DNA of 64,000 bases from Segatella copri (lineage in GTDB: Bacteria > Bacteroidota > Bacteroidia > Bacteroidales > Bacteroidaceae): assembly GCF_949820605.1 (NCBI RefSeq), contig NZ_CATKVU010000006.1, positions 3,011,001 through 3,075,000 of the forward strand, in the 5' to 3' direction. The notes beneath the pieces are model-generated. The model had not been told where the DNA came from. It searched no databases and worked only from the letters and a program-made list of their open reading frames with translations. Below are positions 52,639 through 61,701 of the stretch, piece by piece. Positions within the stretch are counted from its first letter, which is position 1, and every line of letters starts with the position of its first letter. Position numbers and translations under genes: made by a program.

Positions 52639-53886
52639 CTATTCGTCTCTCATCGCATCTACCGGTTTGATGCTCATGGCTCGCCATGCAGGGGCGAGTC
52701 CGGCTAGGCCGCCGAGAATGCAGATGAGGATGGCAGAAGAGATGGCCGTCCAGAAATCTACCTGGAAGTGGGCGGTAAGAATGCCATCCGTGGAACTTCC
52801 TACTTCCAGCATTTGCAGGATGGCAACACCGAAGAGAATGCCGCTCATGCCGGCTACCAGGGTGAGGAGAATACTCTCGGAGATGATTTGCGAGAGAATC
52901 ATCTTAGGCGTGGCTCCGATGGCTCGGCGGATGCCTATCTCGGTGGTTCGCTCCTTTACCGTTACCATCATGATATTGGAAACTCCGATGGCGCCGGCGA
53001 GAAGGGTGCCGATACCCACCAGCCAGATGAGGAAGTTGACGCCCTTAAACAGGTTGTCGAGCATCTGGAAGAGAACTTCGGTATTGAACACCATGATGCC
53101 CTTTTCGTCCGTAGGGTCGATGCTGTGGGCTCTTGCCACGGTTTCTCTCATCCGCTGGGCAATGCTGCTCATTACTACGCCCGGTTTGCCGGTGGTGGCT
53201 ATGATGTCTACTGCCTTACCCCGGTTATAAGCGCTGCGCAAAACCGATTGGGGCAAGGTGATGGTTTCATCGGCACGACCGCCGAAGTTCACGCCGTTGC
53301 CCGAGCGGTAATCTACGCCTATCACCATATAATAGGTAGAGTCTACTCTTACGCTCTTGCCGCACGGATCACCGCCGCCAGGAAAGAGATTCTTGTAAAT
53401 CTGTTTGCCGATGACGCAAACCTTGCGCTGCTGGCGCACATCCATCTCGTTGATGTATCTGCCGTAAAACATCTGTGGTGCAGAAACTTTGGCGTAGTCA
53501 GGATTTACGCCCTGGGTGCTGCCGCTGAATTTCTTGTCTCCAAACACCACCGACTTGTTGCCGCCGAAGAGCAGCGGGGTGATGACATCGAGTTCGGGCA
53601 CCTGGTGGCGCAATCTGTCCAGGTCTTTCTCTTCCATCTGCCAGGAGCGCCCCTTGTTGAATCCCTTGTAGGGTTTGGTGGTGTTCTGCGCCCAGATGAT
53701 AGCGGTGTTGGTGGCAAAGCCTGTGAAGTTGTTTTGCAGCATCTCCTTCAGTCCTTGTCCGCCACCCATCAGGGCGATGAGCATAAACACGCCCCAGAAC
53801 ACGCCGAAGCCCGTAAGCAGACTGCGGCTCTTGTTCCTCGTGATGGTGTCGAGAATCTCTTTATATGTATCTAAATCTAATCGCAT
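52639..53886 (-). CDS. MacB-type ABC permease, second
   Basis: The 415-residue protein has the FtsX/MacB layout: an N-terminal membrane helix (FGVFWGVFMLIALMGGG), a periplasmic MacB_PCD domain (about 45-270) and three C-terminal helices (GVNFLIWLVGIGTLLAGAIG, VKERTTEIGIRRAIGA, and the late GGLAGLAPA). This family exports peptides, lipoproteins or drugs with energy from an ABC ATPase by a mechanotransmission mechanism. It is paired with a similar permease upstream, and the two may form a heterodimer. Confidence 0.92.
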   Translation of the reverse strand: MRLDLDTYKEILDTITRNKSRSLLTGFGVFWGVFMLIALMGGGQGLKEMLQNNFTGFATNTAIIWAQNTTKPYKGFNKGRSWQMEEKDLDRLRHQVPELDVITPLLFGGNKSVVFGDKKFSGSTQGVNPDYAKVSAPQMFYGRYINEMDVRQQRKVCVIGKQIYKNLFPGGGDPCGKSVRVDSTYYMVIGVDYRSGNGVNFGGRADETITLPQSVLRSAYNRGKAVDIIATTGKPGVVMSSIAQRMRETVARAHSIDPTDEKGIMVFNTEVLFQMLDNLFKGVNFLIWLVGIGTLLAGAIGVSNIMMVTVKERTTEIGIRRAIGATPKMILSQIISESILLTLVAGMSGILFGVAILQMLEVGSSTDGILTAHFQVDFWTAISSAILICILGGLAGLAPAWRAMSIKPVDAMRDE

Positions 53887-53962
53887 AGCCTATTCTATAT
53901 ATATAATAAGGTGTAAGCAAGAATGAATTCAACATTTAACACTTAACATTCAACATTTTGCA

Positions 53963-55252
53963 TTACTCCGCTCTCAGCGCTTCTATCGGTCGGATTCTTG
54001 CAGCCTTGATGGCTGGGATGAGTCCGGCGATGGTGCCTGCGATGACGATGGTGATGGTGGCGCCGATACAGGTGCCGATGCCCACCGTAGGGTTCACAAA
54101 CATGGCGGCTTTAAACAGTCCGGTATCTACGGTGGTGTGACCGATGGTTGCATCCATGATTTCGTTTGCCGCCACACCGCAGACCATTCCGATGTAGCCG
54201 AAAAACGAGGTGATGATGATGCTCTCGGTAATGATGAGCTTCAGTATCGACCAAGGCTTGGCTCCGATGGCTTTTCTTACGCCAAACTCTCGGGTTCGCT
54301 CCTTCACGGTGATGAGCATGATGTTGCTTACGCCCACGATTCCGCTCAGCAGGGTGAACAGACCTACTATCCAGAGTGCCGTCTGCATGATGGCGATTCC
54401 CTGGTTCATTTGGATGTTGTCCATGTATCGGTTCCATAGCCAGATGGTACGGTCGTCATCAGGTGCAGCCTGATGGTTGTTGTTGATGCTGGCGCGGTAG
54501 TTCTTTTCAAACTGCTTATTGTCCTCCCTGGTCTTCAGGTTCTTGATGGTGAACTCCAGACTTCCCGCATCATCGCCCTTGGCGTAGATGGTCTTTATGG
54601 TGGAGTAGGCGATGAAGGCTTCGGTATTATTGCGCGATTCATCATCCTTGTAGATTCCCACCACCTGGAAGTTGAGGTTGCTGATCTTTACGTTCTTGCC
54701 CACCAGCGAATGGTAGTCTTTGCAGAGTTCCTTGGCCTGGCTTCGGCTCAGCACCACATTCTTGCGCTGCTCCTTCATATCGATTTCGTTGATGAATCGT
54801 CCGGCAATCAGCTCCGTCTTGTCGATTTTGGGATGTGTAGGAGCCACACCCACCAATGACTGGCTTGCCACATAATTATCGCCATAGTTGATGTTCACGT
54901 TATACTGTTCCAGTCTTCCGCCCACATCATCTACGTATTGACCATAGGTCTTGTTGCTGATGAGGATATCCTTGTCGTTGAGCGTGATGCTTCTTCCTTC
55001 TTTCAGTCCCTTGTAAGCCTTGGAGGTTTCGCCCGGGAATACTCGCATGGAGTTGGCTAGGAATCGGGTGCTTTGCTGCAACTGGGCATTAATCAGTCCG
55101 TTGCCGGCGCCCAGCAGGAATATCAGCATGAAGATTCCCCAGGCAACGGCAAATCCCGTGAGCGAAGTGCGGAGCTTGTTGCGCTTCGACGTGCTCCAAA
55201 CCTCTGAGAGGAGTGAAGAGTGTAGAGTGAAGAGTGAAGAATTCATATGCAT
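53963..55252 (-). CDS. MacB-type ABC permease, first
   Basis: The 429-residue protein has the same layout: a membrane helix (FAVAWGIFMLIFLLGAGNGL), a periplasmic domain, then KERTREFGVRKAIGAKPW and two more helices. The first 16 residues (MHMNSSLFTLHSSLLS) are encoded by the CTTCACTCTTCA repeat, so the native start was probably at or near LLSEVWSTSKRNKLRT, and the repeat extended the gene or overlaps its start. The 76-base gap to the next permease contains short TTAACATTCAACATT-type repeats. Same operon as the ATPase upstream. Confidence 0.88.
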   Translation of the reverse strand: MHMNSSLFTLHSSLLSEVWSTSKRNKLRTSLTGFAVAWGIFMLIFLLGAGNGLINAQLQQSTRFLANSMRVFPGETSKAYKGLKEGRSITLNDKDILISNKTYGQYVDDVGGRLEQYNVNINYGDNYVASQSLVGVAPTHPKIDKTELIAGRFINEIDMKEQRKNVVLSRSQAKELCKDYHSLVGKNVKISNLNFQVVGIYKDDESRNNTEAFIAYSTIKTIYAKGDDAGSLEFTIKNLKTREDNKQFEKNYRASINNNHQAAPDDDRTIWLWNRYMDNIQMNQGIAIMQTALWIVGLFTLLSGIVGVSNIMLITVKERTREFGVRKAIGAKPWSILKLIITESIIITSFFGYIGMVCGVAANEIMDATIGHTTVDTGLFKAAMFVNPTVGIGTCIGATITIVIAGTIAGLIPAIKAARIRPIEALRAE

Positions 55253-55339
55253 TGTGTATTGTTTTAAAAATTAATAACCCCGAAGAGATGTCAGAGAAAG
55301 ACAATTGGATTCTTCACTCTTCACTCTTCGTTCTTCACT
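55207..55339. repeat. Inverted GAAGAGTGAAGA repeat around the ATPase-permease junction
   Basis: AGTGAAGAGTGAAGAATTC (near 55225-55245) and its partner ATTCTTCACTCTTCACTCTT (near 55309-55330) face each other across some 65 bases. One arm is translated as the permease N-terminus. Same family as 52494-52637. Confidence 0.75.
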
Positions 55340-56055
55340 TACTTTACGTAGTCTTTCGATACGAGATGATGGTCTCTGTTGTCTTCGATGCTTCCGATGA
55401 GTCCGTCCTTGATATGGATAACCTTATCGGTCTCGTTGGCAACACCACTTTCGTGGGTTACCACCACGATAGTCATTCCCTCCTTCTGGTGCAGTTCCTT
55501 CAGCAGGTCCATCACTTCCACGCTCGTTTTGGAGTCGAGGGCTCCGGTAGGCTCATCGGCTAGGATGATTTCGGGTTTGGTGATGAGGGCACGGGCGATG
55601 GCTACACGCTGCTTCTGTCCTCCCGACATCTCGTTGGGATAATGGTTGGCCCATTGCTTCAAGCCCAGTTTGTCGAGATATTCCATTGCCAGTTCGTGGC
55701 GCTTCTTGCGGCTCACGCCCTGGTAGAAGAGTGGAAGCTCCACGTTTTCCACCGCCGTCTTGAACGAGATGAGGTTGAACGACTGGAAGATGAAGCCGAT
55801 CATCTTGTTGCGGTATTCGGCAGCACGGGTTTCCGAGAGGTCTTTGATGAGCACATCATTGAGTCGGTATTCTCCCGTATCGTAGTTGTCGAGAATACCC
55901 AGTATATTTAATAAGGTGGATTTTCCCGAGCCGGAAGCACCCATGATGCTGACGAACTCGCCACGTTCGATGTCGAGGTCGATGCCCTTCAGTACATGGA
56001 GTGGCTGAGCACCCTGGTAGGTCTTGTTGACGCCTTTTAGATGAATTAATGACAT
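55339..56055 (-). CDS. ABC transporter ATPase, LolD/MacB type
   Basis: The 238-residue ATPase energises the two permeases. Walker A is GASGSGKSTLLN, the signature is MSGGQKQRVAIARAL, Walker B is IILADEPTGALD, and the switch His lies in VVVTHESG. It starts the leftward efflux operon (ATPase, permease, permease, adaptor), with a 31-bp perfect palindrome upstream. Confidence 0.95.
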   Translation of the reverse strand: MSLIHLKGVNKTYQGAQPLHVLKGIDLDIERGEFVSIMGASGSGKSTLLNILGILDNYDTGEYRLNDVLIKDLSETRAAEYRNKMIGFIFQSFNLISFKTAVENVELPLFYQGVSRKKRHELAMEYLDKLGLKQWANHYPNEMSGGQKQRVAIARALITKPEIILADEPTGALDSKTSVEVMDLLKELHQKEGMTIVVVTHESGVANETDKVIHIKDGLIGSIEDNRDHHLVSKDYVK

Positions 56056-56093
56056 GTTACTTTCGTTTTATGGATATCAATTTAAACCATTAG

Positions 56094-56124
56094 ACGCTTG
56101 CAACTTTCAGAAAGTTGCAAGCGT
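56094..56124. repeat. 31-bp perfect palindrome between gntR-like and ABC ATPase genes
   Basis: ACGCTTGCAACTTTC, A, GAAAGTTGCAAGCGT has 15-base arms with a one-base centre. On the plus strand it is followed by AACTCTTTTTTT. No plus-strand gene ends here, and on the minus strand, where both neighbours run, there is no U tract. It may be a stable leader hairpin, an attenuator or an operator for a dimeric regulator rather than a plain terminator. Confidence 0.75.
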
Positions 56125-56152
56125 AACTCTTTTTTTAAAACGTTATTACATA

Positions 56153-56171
56153 CACCTTATTATATATAAGG
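56153..56171. repeat. Dispersed motif CACCTTATTATATATAAGG
   Basis: This short partly palindromic motif recurs with few changes at 38316-38334, 53895-53913 (inverted), 58406-58424 and 61994-62012, always between genes. Its role is not known. Confidence 0.65.
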
Positions 56172-56216
56172 CAAAAACAGAAGCTATAAATATATATTTG
56201 AGGATGAATAGTGTCA

Positions 56217-56588
56217 TCATATCTTTATCTTTTTGAGATTCTTCTCCAACTCTTCCTTCACTTCATCGATGGAGATGTCGAGAAGCTGCATTTGTCGGGC
56301 GAGTTCCGGGAGTCTTTCTTTCATAAACTCCTTCTTGCGGGTCTTCTTAATCTGCTTCTTGGCTCCTGCGGAAACAAAGTAGCCTAGGCCTCGCTTGTTG
56401 TAGATAATCTCATCGGTGGCAAGCAGGTCGTATGCCTTCACGGTTGTGTTGGCATTTACCTCCAGCAGTACGGCATATTCCCTGACGCTCGGTATTCGCT
56501 CGTCCTCCTTGTACTTGCCCGCCAGAATTTCATCGCTCAATCGTTCGGCTATCTGTACGTATATTGCTTTATCATTACTGAAATTCAT
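56217..56588 (-). CDS. GntR-family regulator, YtrA type
   Basis: The 123-residue protein starts at MNFSNDKAIYVQIAERL (56588); a longer frame from 56702 begins inside the upstream gene. It is a winged helix of GntR type (IPSVREYAVLLEVNANTTVKAY) with only a short helical C-terminus, as in the YtrA subfamily, which usually represses an ABC-2 transporter operon. Here it is the third gene of such an operon, after ATPase and permease, 19 bases from the permease stop. Confidence 0.9.
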   Translation of the reverse strand: MNFSNDKAIYVQIAERLSDEILAGKYKEDERIPSVREYAVLLEVNANTTVKAYDLLATDEIIYNKRGLGYFVSAGAKKQIKKTRKKEFMKERLPELARQMQLLDISIDEVKEELEKNLKKIKI

Positions 56589-56607
56589 AATCTTCAATTT
56601 TAATTTC

Positions 56608-57450
56608 TTAGATGTTGATCCACTTGTTGCAGATAACCTGCATACGGGTGAAGAGCTTGTAGGATGCCCAATAGTTGAAGGCAGCCAAAGCCAGGAAAAC
56701 AAAGAATGCTGTAATTGTTATACAATAGTCAGCTGTGGAACCATTGCTGAAGTTAATATGACTGAAGAAATCAAAAACTCCAGCTTCTCCTAATTTGTTG
56801 ATTATGTATCCCAAAATCATACTAAGAAGAATGCCCGTGCAAGCTGTTAGCAATACAGGCAGCTTGCGATAGAATGTTCCGCCAAGTGTTGCGAAAGAAT
56901 GGGAAAATAGTATGAATGAATAGAAGGTAATCCATTTCAGCCAGTCGTTGTCGAAAGGGTGAATTGTGGGAATAATATGGCTGAGCACAGCCCAGGTGAT
57001 GCTGATATGAAAATCTGGAGTGATGATGAAACTAAAGATGAACTGTATAACATCGGCCAAGATTACTGCTGCAAAAAGTTGAACCAAAACACCGATACTC
57101 ATCATGAGTAGTCGGGCCACAAACTTCTCTAGATTACAAGCAGGAAGCATCAGGAAACTCTCTCTTTGCAATTTAGTCTTCATGTTATTGAATATACAAC
57201 TTGCCAAGACGTAGAACGCGATGAATGCTATTACAGAAAAGAACATGCAAACACTTACCTGGTATTGATGACCAGCCAGCTCTACATCGGTTGAGTTAAG
57301 CCAATATCTCATGCTAAAAAGTCGCAATACACAATAGATGGAAATGCCGATGGCGAGACCTGCTGTAGCTCCAAGATGACGCTGCCAGTTGGTGAGAATA
57401 TCCCAACGAAGTACCATGCTTAATCTATGTAAATCGAAATTCTTTTTCAT
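56608..57450 (-). CDS. Six-helix membrane protein of an ABC-2-type transporter
   Basis: The 280-residue protein has about six hydrophobic helices (LAIGISIYCVLRLF, VCMFFSVIAFIAFYVLASC, VLVQLFAAVILADVIQFIF, and others) with short loops. It begins with a cytoplasmic segment (HRLSMVLRWDILTNWQRHLG). It stands between an ABC ATPase and a GntR regulator on the same strand, with gaps of 13 and 19 bases, so it is very likely the permease. Exported substrate unknown; YtrA-type systems respond to cell-wall-active compounds in some bacteria. Confidence 0.8.
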   Translation of the reverse strand: MKKNFDLHRLSMVLRWDILTNWQRHLGATAGLAIGISIYCVLRLFSMRYWLNSTDVELAGHQYQVSVCMFFSVIAFIAFYVLASCIFNNMKTKLQRESFLMLPACNLEKFVARLLMMSIGVLVQLFAAVILADVIQFIFSFIITPDFHISITWAVLSHIIPTIHPFDNDWLKWITFYSFILFSHSFATLGGTFYRKLPVLLTACTGILLSMILGYIINKLGEAGVFDFFSHINFSNGSTADYCITITAFFVFLALAAFNYWASYKLFTRMQVICNKWINI

Positions 57451-57463
57451 AATCGTCTAATTT

Positions 57464-58288
57464 TTAATCGTTTAATTTTCCATTAATTACTGCATTGAAG
57501 AGCAACTCCAGGTTCATCTGTGTTTCCTGTTTTCCCTCCTGACGCTTGCAGATGGCGGCATTGCCCTGCAGGGTTGGCTCGGCGTAGAGCACGGTGTCGT
57601 CCATTTCCTGTGGGTTGCGATATTCGAAGGTGTATTTCTCGCAGATGTTTGAAATAGATGCGTCGAGCAGAAGCTGGCTCTGGTTCATGATGATGATGTG
57701 GTCGAGCAACGACTCTACATCGTGCACCTGATGAGTTGAGATGATGAGGGTGCGGTCTTCCGTCATGTTGTTGGCGATGACCTTACGGAACTGGCTCTTC
57801 GATGGGATATCGAGACCATTGGTTGGCTCGTCCATCAGAAGAAAGCGGGTACCCGTGGCGAGTGCGAAACTCATGAATACCTTCTTCTTCTGTCCCATCG
57901 AGAGTTCGTTCAACTTGAGAGAGAGTGGTAAATCAAAATCCTTGAGGCAACGGTCCAATACTTCCTGCGAGAAGTTTGGATAGAATCCCTGGTTCATCTT
58001 CACGTAGGTGGCGAGGGAAACGTTGGGCAGTTCAAACTCTTCGGGCACCATGAAGATGTCCTTCAGCATCTCGGCTTTGCGATCTTGTGCCGAAATGCCA
58101 TCCACGAGAACGGTACCTTGTTGCTGGCGGAGCAATCCGCTGATGAGGTAGAGCAGGGTGCTCTTGCCTGTACCGTTCTTACCAAGCAAGCCATAAATGT
58201 TGTTCTCCTTGAGTTCCAAAGAGAAATCTCTAAATACAAGGTGCTTGCTACCTGGGTATCTGAAATCAATGTCTTTAATCTGTATCAT
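57464..58288 (-). CDS. ABC transporter ATPase (YtrB/CcmA-like)
   Basis: The 274-residue ATPase has Walker A GLLGKNGTGKSTLLYL, signature ELSMGQKKKVFMSFAL, Walker B FLLMDEPTNGLD and switch His in ISTHQVHD. The C-terminal 60 residues are an extra domain of unknown role, common in ABC-2 exporters. It is the first gene of the leftward operon (ATPase, permease, GntR). Confidence 0.93.
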   Translation of the reverse strand: MIQIKDIDFRYPGSKHLVFRDFSLELKENNIYGLLGKNGTGKSTLLYLISGLLRQQQGTVLVDGISAQDRKAEMLKDIFMVPEEFELPNVSLATYVKMNQGFYPNFSQEVLDRCLKDFDLPLSLKLNELSMGQKKKVFMSFALATGTRFLLMDEPTNGLDIPSKSQFRKVIANNMTEDRTLIISTHQVHDVESLLDHIIIMNQSQLLLDASISNICEKYTFEYRNPQEMDDTVLYAEPTLQGNAAICKRQEGKQETQMNLELLFNAVINGKLND

Positions 58289-58474
58289 AATCTTTAATGT
58301 TTTAGTGTACTACTTCAATAGAACACTGCAAAGGTATGCTTTTCTGCGATAAGTTCCAAACTTTTGGGCAATTATTTTCATACTTTAACGTATTGTTAAC
58401 AATTCCACCTTATTATTTATAAGAAGAGTATGATATGGATGAATGTCTTATAATATAGAACTTTATAAAAAAAC

Positions 58475-58510
58475 AAAGGCATCAGAAAGCGAAAACTTCC
58501 CGATGCCTTT
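58475..58510 (-). terminator. Terminator after the hemolysin-III-like gene
   Basis: On the minus strand AAAGGCATC and GATGCCTTT form a stem around an 18-base region, followed by TGTTTTTTT. It lies 11 bases after the stop codon. Confidence 0.85.
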
Positions 58511-58521
58511 TATTAAGTCGT

Positions 58522-59178
58522 TTAGATATATTTCATGAGAATATCCCAAACTGCAATGATGTGGCAGATACTACCAGCTAAAACGAAGAAATGGAACACG
58601 GAATGCATGTATTTCTTCTTGTTAATACTGTAGAATACGGCGCCCGTAATGTAGCAGACGCCTTCGGCAATAATCCACCAGACTGTGGCGGCGGATACGG
58701 AGTCTATCAAAGGTTTGAAGGCAACCAGTACCGACAATCCCATGCCTACAAAACAGATGGTCTCCAGGTTGCTGTGATCCTTGAGTCTGGCAAAACTCAT
58801 GATGGTTCCGGCAATGGCGCAAGCCCAGATAAAGATAAAGAGGCTCCATCCCCAATATCCCTGGTCTCGCATCGCAATGAGCGTGATTGGCGAGTAAGAA
58901 CCGGCAATATGCCAGTAGATGGCGGCATGGTCCCATTTGCGCAGTCGCTCCTTCCATTTGCTCCAGGCAGAAACGGCATGGTAAACCGTTGAGGCGATGT
59001 AAGACATCAACATACCGAACAGATAGAGGATAACTCCCGCCGTAGCCCATCCATTATGCATCGTAAAGCACCAATATAAGAAGATTGCTCCCACGACAAA
59101 GCCCATCAGGATACCTCCTGCATGCGACCATGAGTTCCAAAGTTCTTCTTTATGACTGAAATGTATCTTTAGTTTCAT
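58522..59178 (-). CDS. Hemolysin III family (PAQR-like) membrane protein
   Basis: The 218-residue protein starts at MKLKIHFSHKEELWNSWSH (59178); the longer frame from 59235 adds an unlikely leader. It has seven helices with family residues in SHAGGILMGF (His), STVYHAVS (the conserved Ser and His of the metal site) and the last-helix pair FHFFVLAGSICH. These proteins resemble eukaryotic PAQR receptors and may be hydrolase-like. The hemolysin name comes from an early heterologous finding and should not be read as a toxin claim. Confidence 0.92.
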   Translation of the reverse strand: MKLKIHFSHKEELWNSWSHAGGILMGFVVGAIFLYWCFTMHNGWATAGVILYLFGMLMSYIASTVYHAVSAWSKWKERLRKWDHAAIYWHIAGSYSPITLIAMRDQGYWGWSLFIFIWACAIAGTIMSFARLKDHSNLETICFVGMGLSVLVAFKPLIDSVSAATVWWIIAEGVCYITGAVFYSINKKKYMHSVFHFFVLAGSICHIIAVWDILMKYI

Positions 59179-59402
59179 ATCTCTATATATCTTTTCGTTA
59201 CACATTCTGCTGATTTTGAAAAATAGGGCATTCAAACCACTATACCTAAATCGTTATCAGCTATAATATTGCAAAGATACTAAGAATTTCTTAAAGTGGA
59301 CTATCTTTTAGGAATTCTTTCGATTTCTAAAGTGTTTTCTTTGCTTTATTTGCTGATTGTTTGTCCTTTTCTGCTTTCTTCGAAAAATAAATCAAAAAAG
59401 TA

Positions 59403-59433
59403 TTGGAATGTATTGGATTTTTTTATAATTTTG
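59403..59433 (+). promoter_or_regulatory. Promoter of the alpha-galactosidase gene
   Basis: TTG at 59403-59405, 20 bases, then TAATTTTG at 59426-59433. The start codon is at 59506. Confidence 0.7.
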
Positions 59434-59505
59434 CGATGTGAAAATGAGAAATCATCTCTCACAAAATAGAAACTATAAACGCAACTAATAATTTGGAAAG
59501 GTAAT

Positions 59506-61701
59506 ATGAAGTTAAAATCAATTGCACTTATATTGATGACTGTCGCACTTCCGGCGATGGCAGAAAAAGTATCTGTAAATACAAAGGGTATGTCGCTCAT
59601 TCTCGATGTTGAGAATGGAAAACCTGCCCAGTATCTCTATTTCGGTACAAAGTTGAATCCTAACGATTTGCAGAATCTGAAGGTCGCTACTGATGGCCGT
59701 ATGGATGCTTATCCGGCTTACGGACTGAATACTCCAGCTGAAGCGGCGCTTGCCATGCGTCATAGTGATGGCAATCTTTCAACTGCACTCGTGGCTACGG
59801 GCTGTGATGTGAAGAACGAAGGAAATGCTTCTGTTACGACCGTTCATCTGAAAGATCCTGTATATAATATAAAGGTAGATTTGAAGTATCGTGCATACAA
59901 TGATGTTGATATGATTGAGGCATGGACCGAGATTCTGAATGGTGAAAAGGGTACTGTTACCCTGACTACCTTTGCATCGGCTATGCTTCCTATCCGTCGT
60001 GGAGATGTCTGGATGAGTCATCTTTCCGGTACTTGGGCAGCAGAGGGACAGTTGAGTCATGAAAAACTGCAGCCAGGAGAATTTGTAATTCGAAACAATG
60101 ATGGTACCCGCAATTCGCATACCGATCATGCAGAAGTCATGTTCTCGCTCGATGGTAAAGGACAGGAAAATGCGGGTAATGTTATTGGTGCAGCCTTGGT
60201 TTATAGCGGAAACTATAAGCTGAAGACGGTTACCGATGATACCGAATATCATTATTTCTTTGCCGGTATTAATGAACAGAATTCTGAATATCATCTTAAA
60301 AAAGGTGAGACTTTCAAAACTCCTGCACTCGCTTTGACTTATTCAACGCAGGGCTTGAGCGGTGCAAGTAGAAACTTCCATAAATGGGGACGCAAATATA
60401 TCTTGGCACATGGAGATAAGGAGCGTGATATCTTGCTCAACTCTTGGGAAGGTGTTTATTTCGACATCAACCAAAAGGGAATGGACCAGATGATGGCTGA
60501 TATCCATAGTATGGGTGGTGAACTCTTCGTAATGGATGATGGATGGTTCGGAACCAAATATCCTCGTGTTACTGATAACTGTGCACTCGGCGACTGGGTG
60601 GTTGATACCAAGAAACTTCCTAATGGCATTGAAGGCTTGCTGAGCGATGCCAGGAAAAACCAGGTAAAGTTTGGTATCTGGATCGAACCGGAAATGACCA
60701 ATACTACCAGTATGCTCTATGAGAAGCATCCTGATTGGGTTATCAAGGCTCCTAAGCGAGATGCTGTTCTGGGCCGTGGCGGTACTCAGCTGGTGCTCGA
60801 TCTCTCAAATCCAAAAGTACAGGACTTTGTTTTCGGTGTAGTAGACAATTTACTTACTAAATATCCAGATATAGCCTACATCAAGTGGGATGCCAATATG
60901 CCTATTATGAATCATGGCAGCCAATATTTGTCTGCAGCCGATCAGAGCCATCTCTACATCGCTTATCATCAGGGATTTGCGAAGGTTATTGACCGTATTC
61001 GTGCTAAGTATAAGGATGTGGTGATTCAATGTTGCGCAAGTGGCGGTGGTCGTGCCAATTGGGGCATGCTCCGTGGTTTTGATGAGTTTTGGGTAAGTGA
61101 TAATACGGATGCCATGCAGCGTATTTATATGCAGTATGGAACCAGCTATTTCTTCCCAGCCATCGCCATGGCAAGTCATATCTCTGCTGTGCCAAATCAT
61201 ACCGTATTCCGCACTACTTCTTTGAAGTATCGTATTGATGTAGCTATGAGCGGACGTCTTGGAATGGAAATCCAGCCAAAGAATATGACGGATGAGGAGA
61301 AGGCTCTCTGTCGAAAGGCTATCTCTGAATACAAGGAGATTCGTCCTGTTGTTCAGTTTGGCGACCTTTATCGTTTGGTTTCTCCGTACGATAATCAGGG
61401 CTTATCTTCTATTATGTATGTTAGTGAAGCAAAAAACAAGGCTGTCTTCTATTGGTGGAAATTGGCGAACTTCTATAATGTTCATTTGCCAAGAGTTAAG
61501 ATGGCTGGTTTGGATGAGAATAAGATGTATAAGGTAAAAGAACTTGATGTAATTGATAACAAGCCTCTTGATTGTGAGGGAAAATCTTACTCAGGTAAGT
61601 ATCTTATGGAACATGGCTTGGAAATGCCGTATGTTCATGAGGTAGACTGGGGTAAGAAGAACGACTGGTCGTCTCGTGTTCTCTATTTGGAGGCAGAATA
61701 G
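59506..61701 (+). CDS. Secreted GH36 alpha-galactosidase
   Basis: The 731-residue enzyme has a signal peptide (MKLKSIALILMTVALPAMA), an N-terminal beta-sandwich (about 20-290), and a GH36 (beta/alpha)8 barrel with DDGWFG, the nucleophile Asp in YIKWDANMP and the acid/base Asp in FWVSDNTDA, followed by a C-terminal beta domain. It cleaves terminal alpha-1,6-galactose from raffinose-type sugars and galactomannan, here in the periplasm or at the surface. It stands alone, without a SusC/SusD pair in the window. Confidence 0.95.
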   Translation: MKLKSIALILMTVALPAMAEKVSVNTKGMSLILDVENGKPAQYLYFGTKLNPNDLQNLKVATDGRMDAYPAYGLNTPAEAALAMRHSDGNLSTALVATGCDVKNEGNASVTTVHLKDPVYNIKVDLKYRAYNDVDMIEAWTEILNGEKGTVTLTTFASAMLPIRRGDVWMSHLSGTWAAEGQLSHEKLQPGEFVIRNNDGTRNSHTDHAEVMFSLDGKGQENAGNVIGAALVYSGNYKLKTVTDDTEYHYFFAGINEQNSEYHLKKGETFKTPALALTYSTQGLSGASRNFHKWGRKYILAHGDKERDILLNSWEGVYFDINQKGMDQMMADIHSMGGELFVMDDGWFGTKYPRVTDNCALGDWVVDTKKLPNGIEGLLSDARKNQVKFGIWIEPEMTNTTSMLYEKHPDWVIKAPKRDAVLGRGGTQLVLDLSNPKVQDFVFGVVDNLLTKYPDIAYIKWDANMPIMNHGSQYLSAADQSHLYIAYHQGFAKVIDRIRAKYKDVVIQCCASGGGRANWGMLRGFDEFWVSDNTDAMQRIYMQYGTSYFFPAIAMASHISAVPNHTVFRTTSLKYRIDVAMSGRLGMEIQPKNMTDEEKALCRKAISEYKEIRPVVQFGDLYRLVSPYDNQGLSSIMYVSEAKNKAVFYWWKLANFYNVHLPRVKMAGLDENKMYKVKELDVIDNKPLDCEGKSYSGKYLMEHGLEMPYVHEVDWGKKNDWSSRVLYLEAE

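Noticed and set aside
56094..56124. The 31-bp palindrome as an ordinary terminator
   Set aside because: Its T tract lies only on the plus strand, while both neighbouring genes run on the minus strand.
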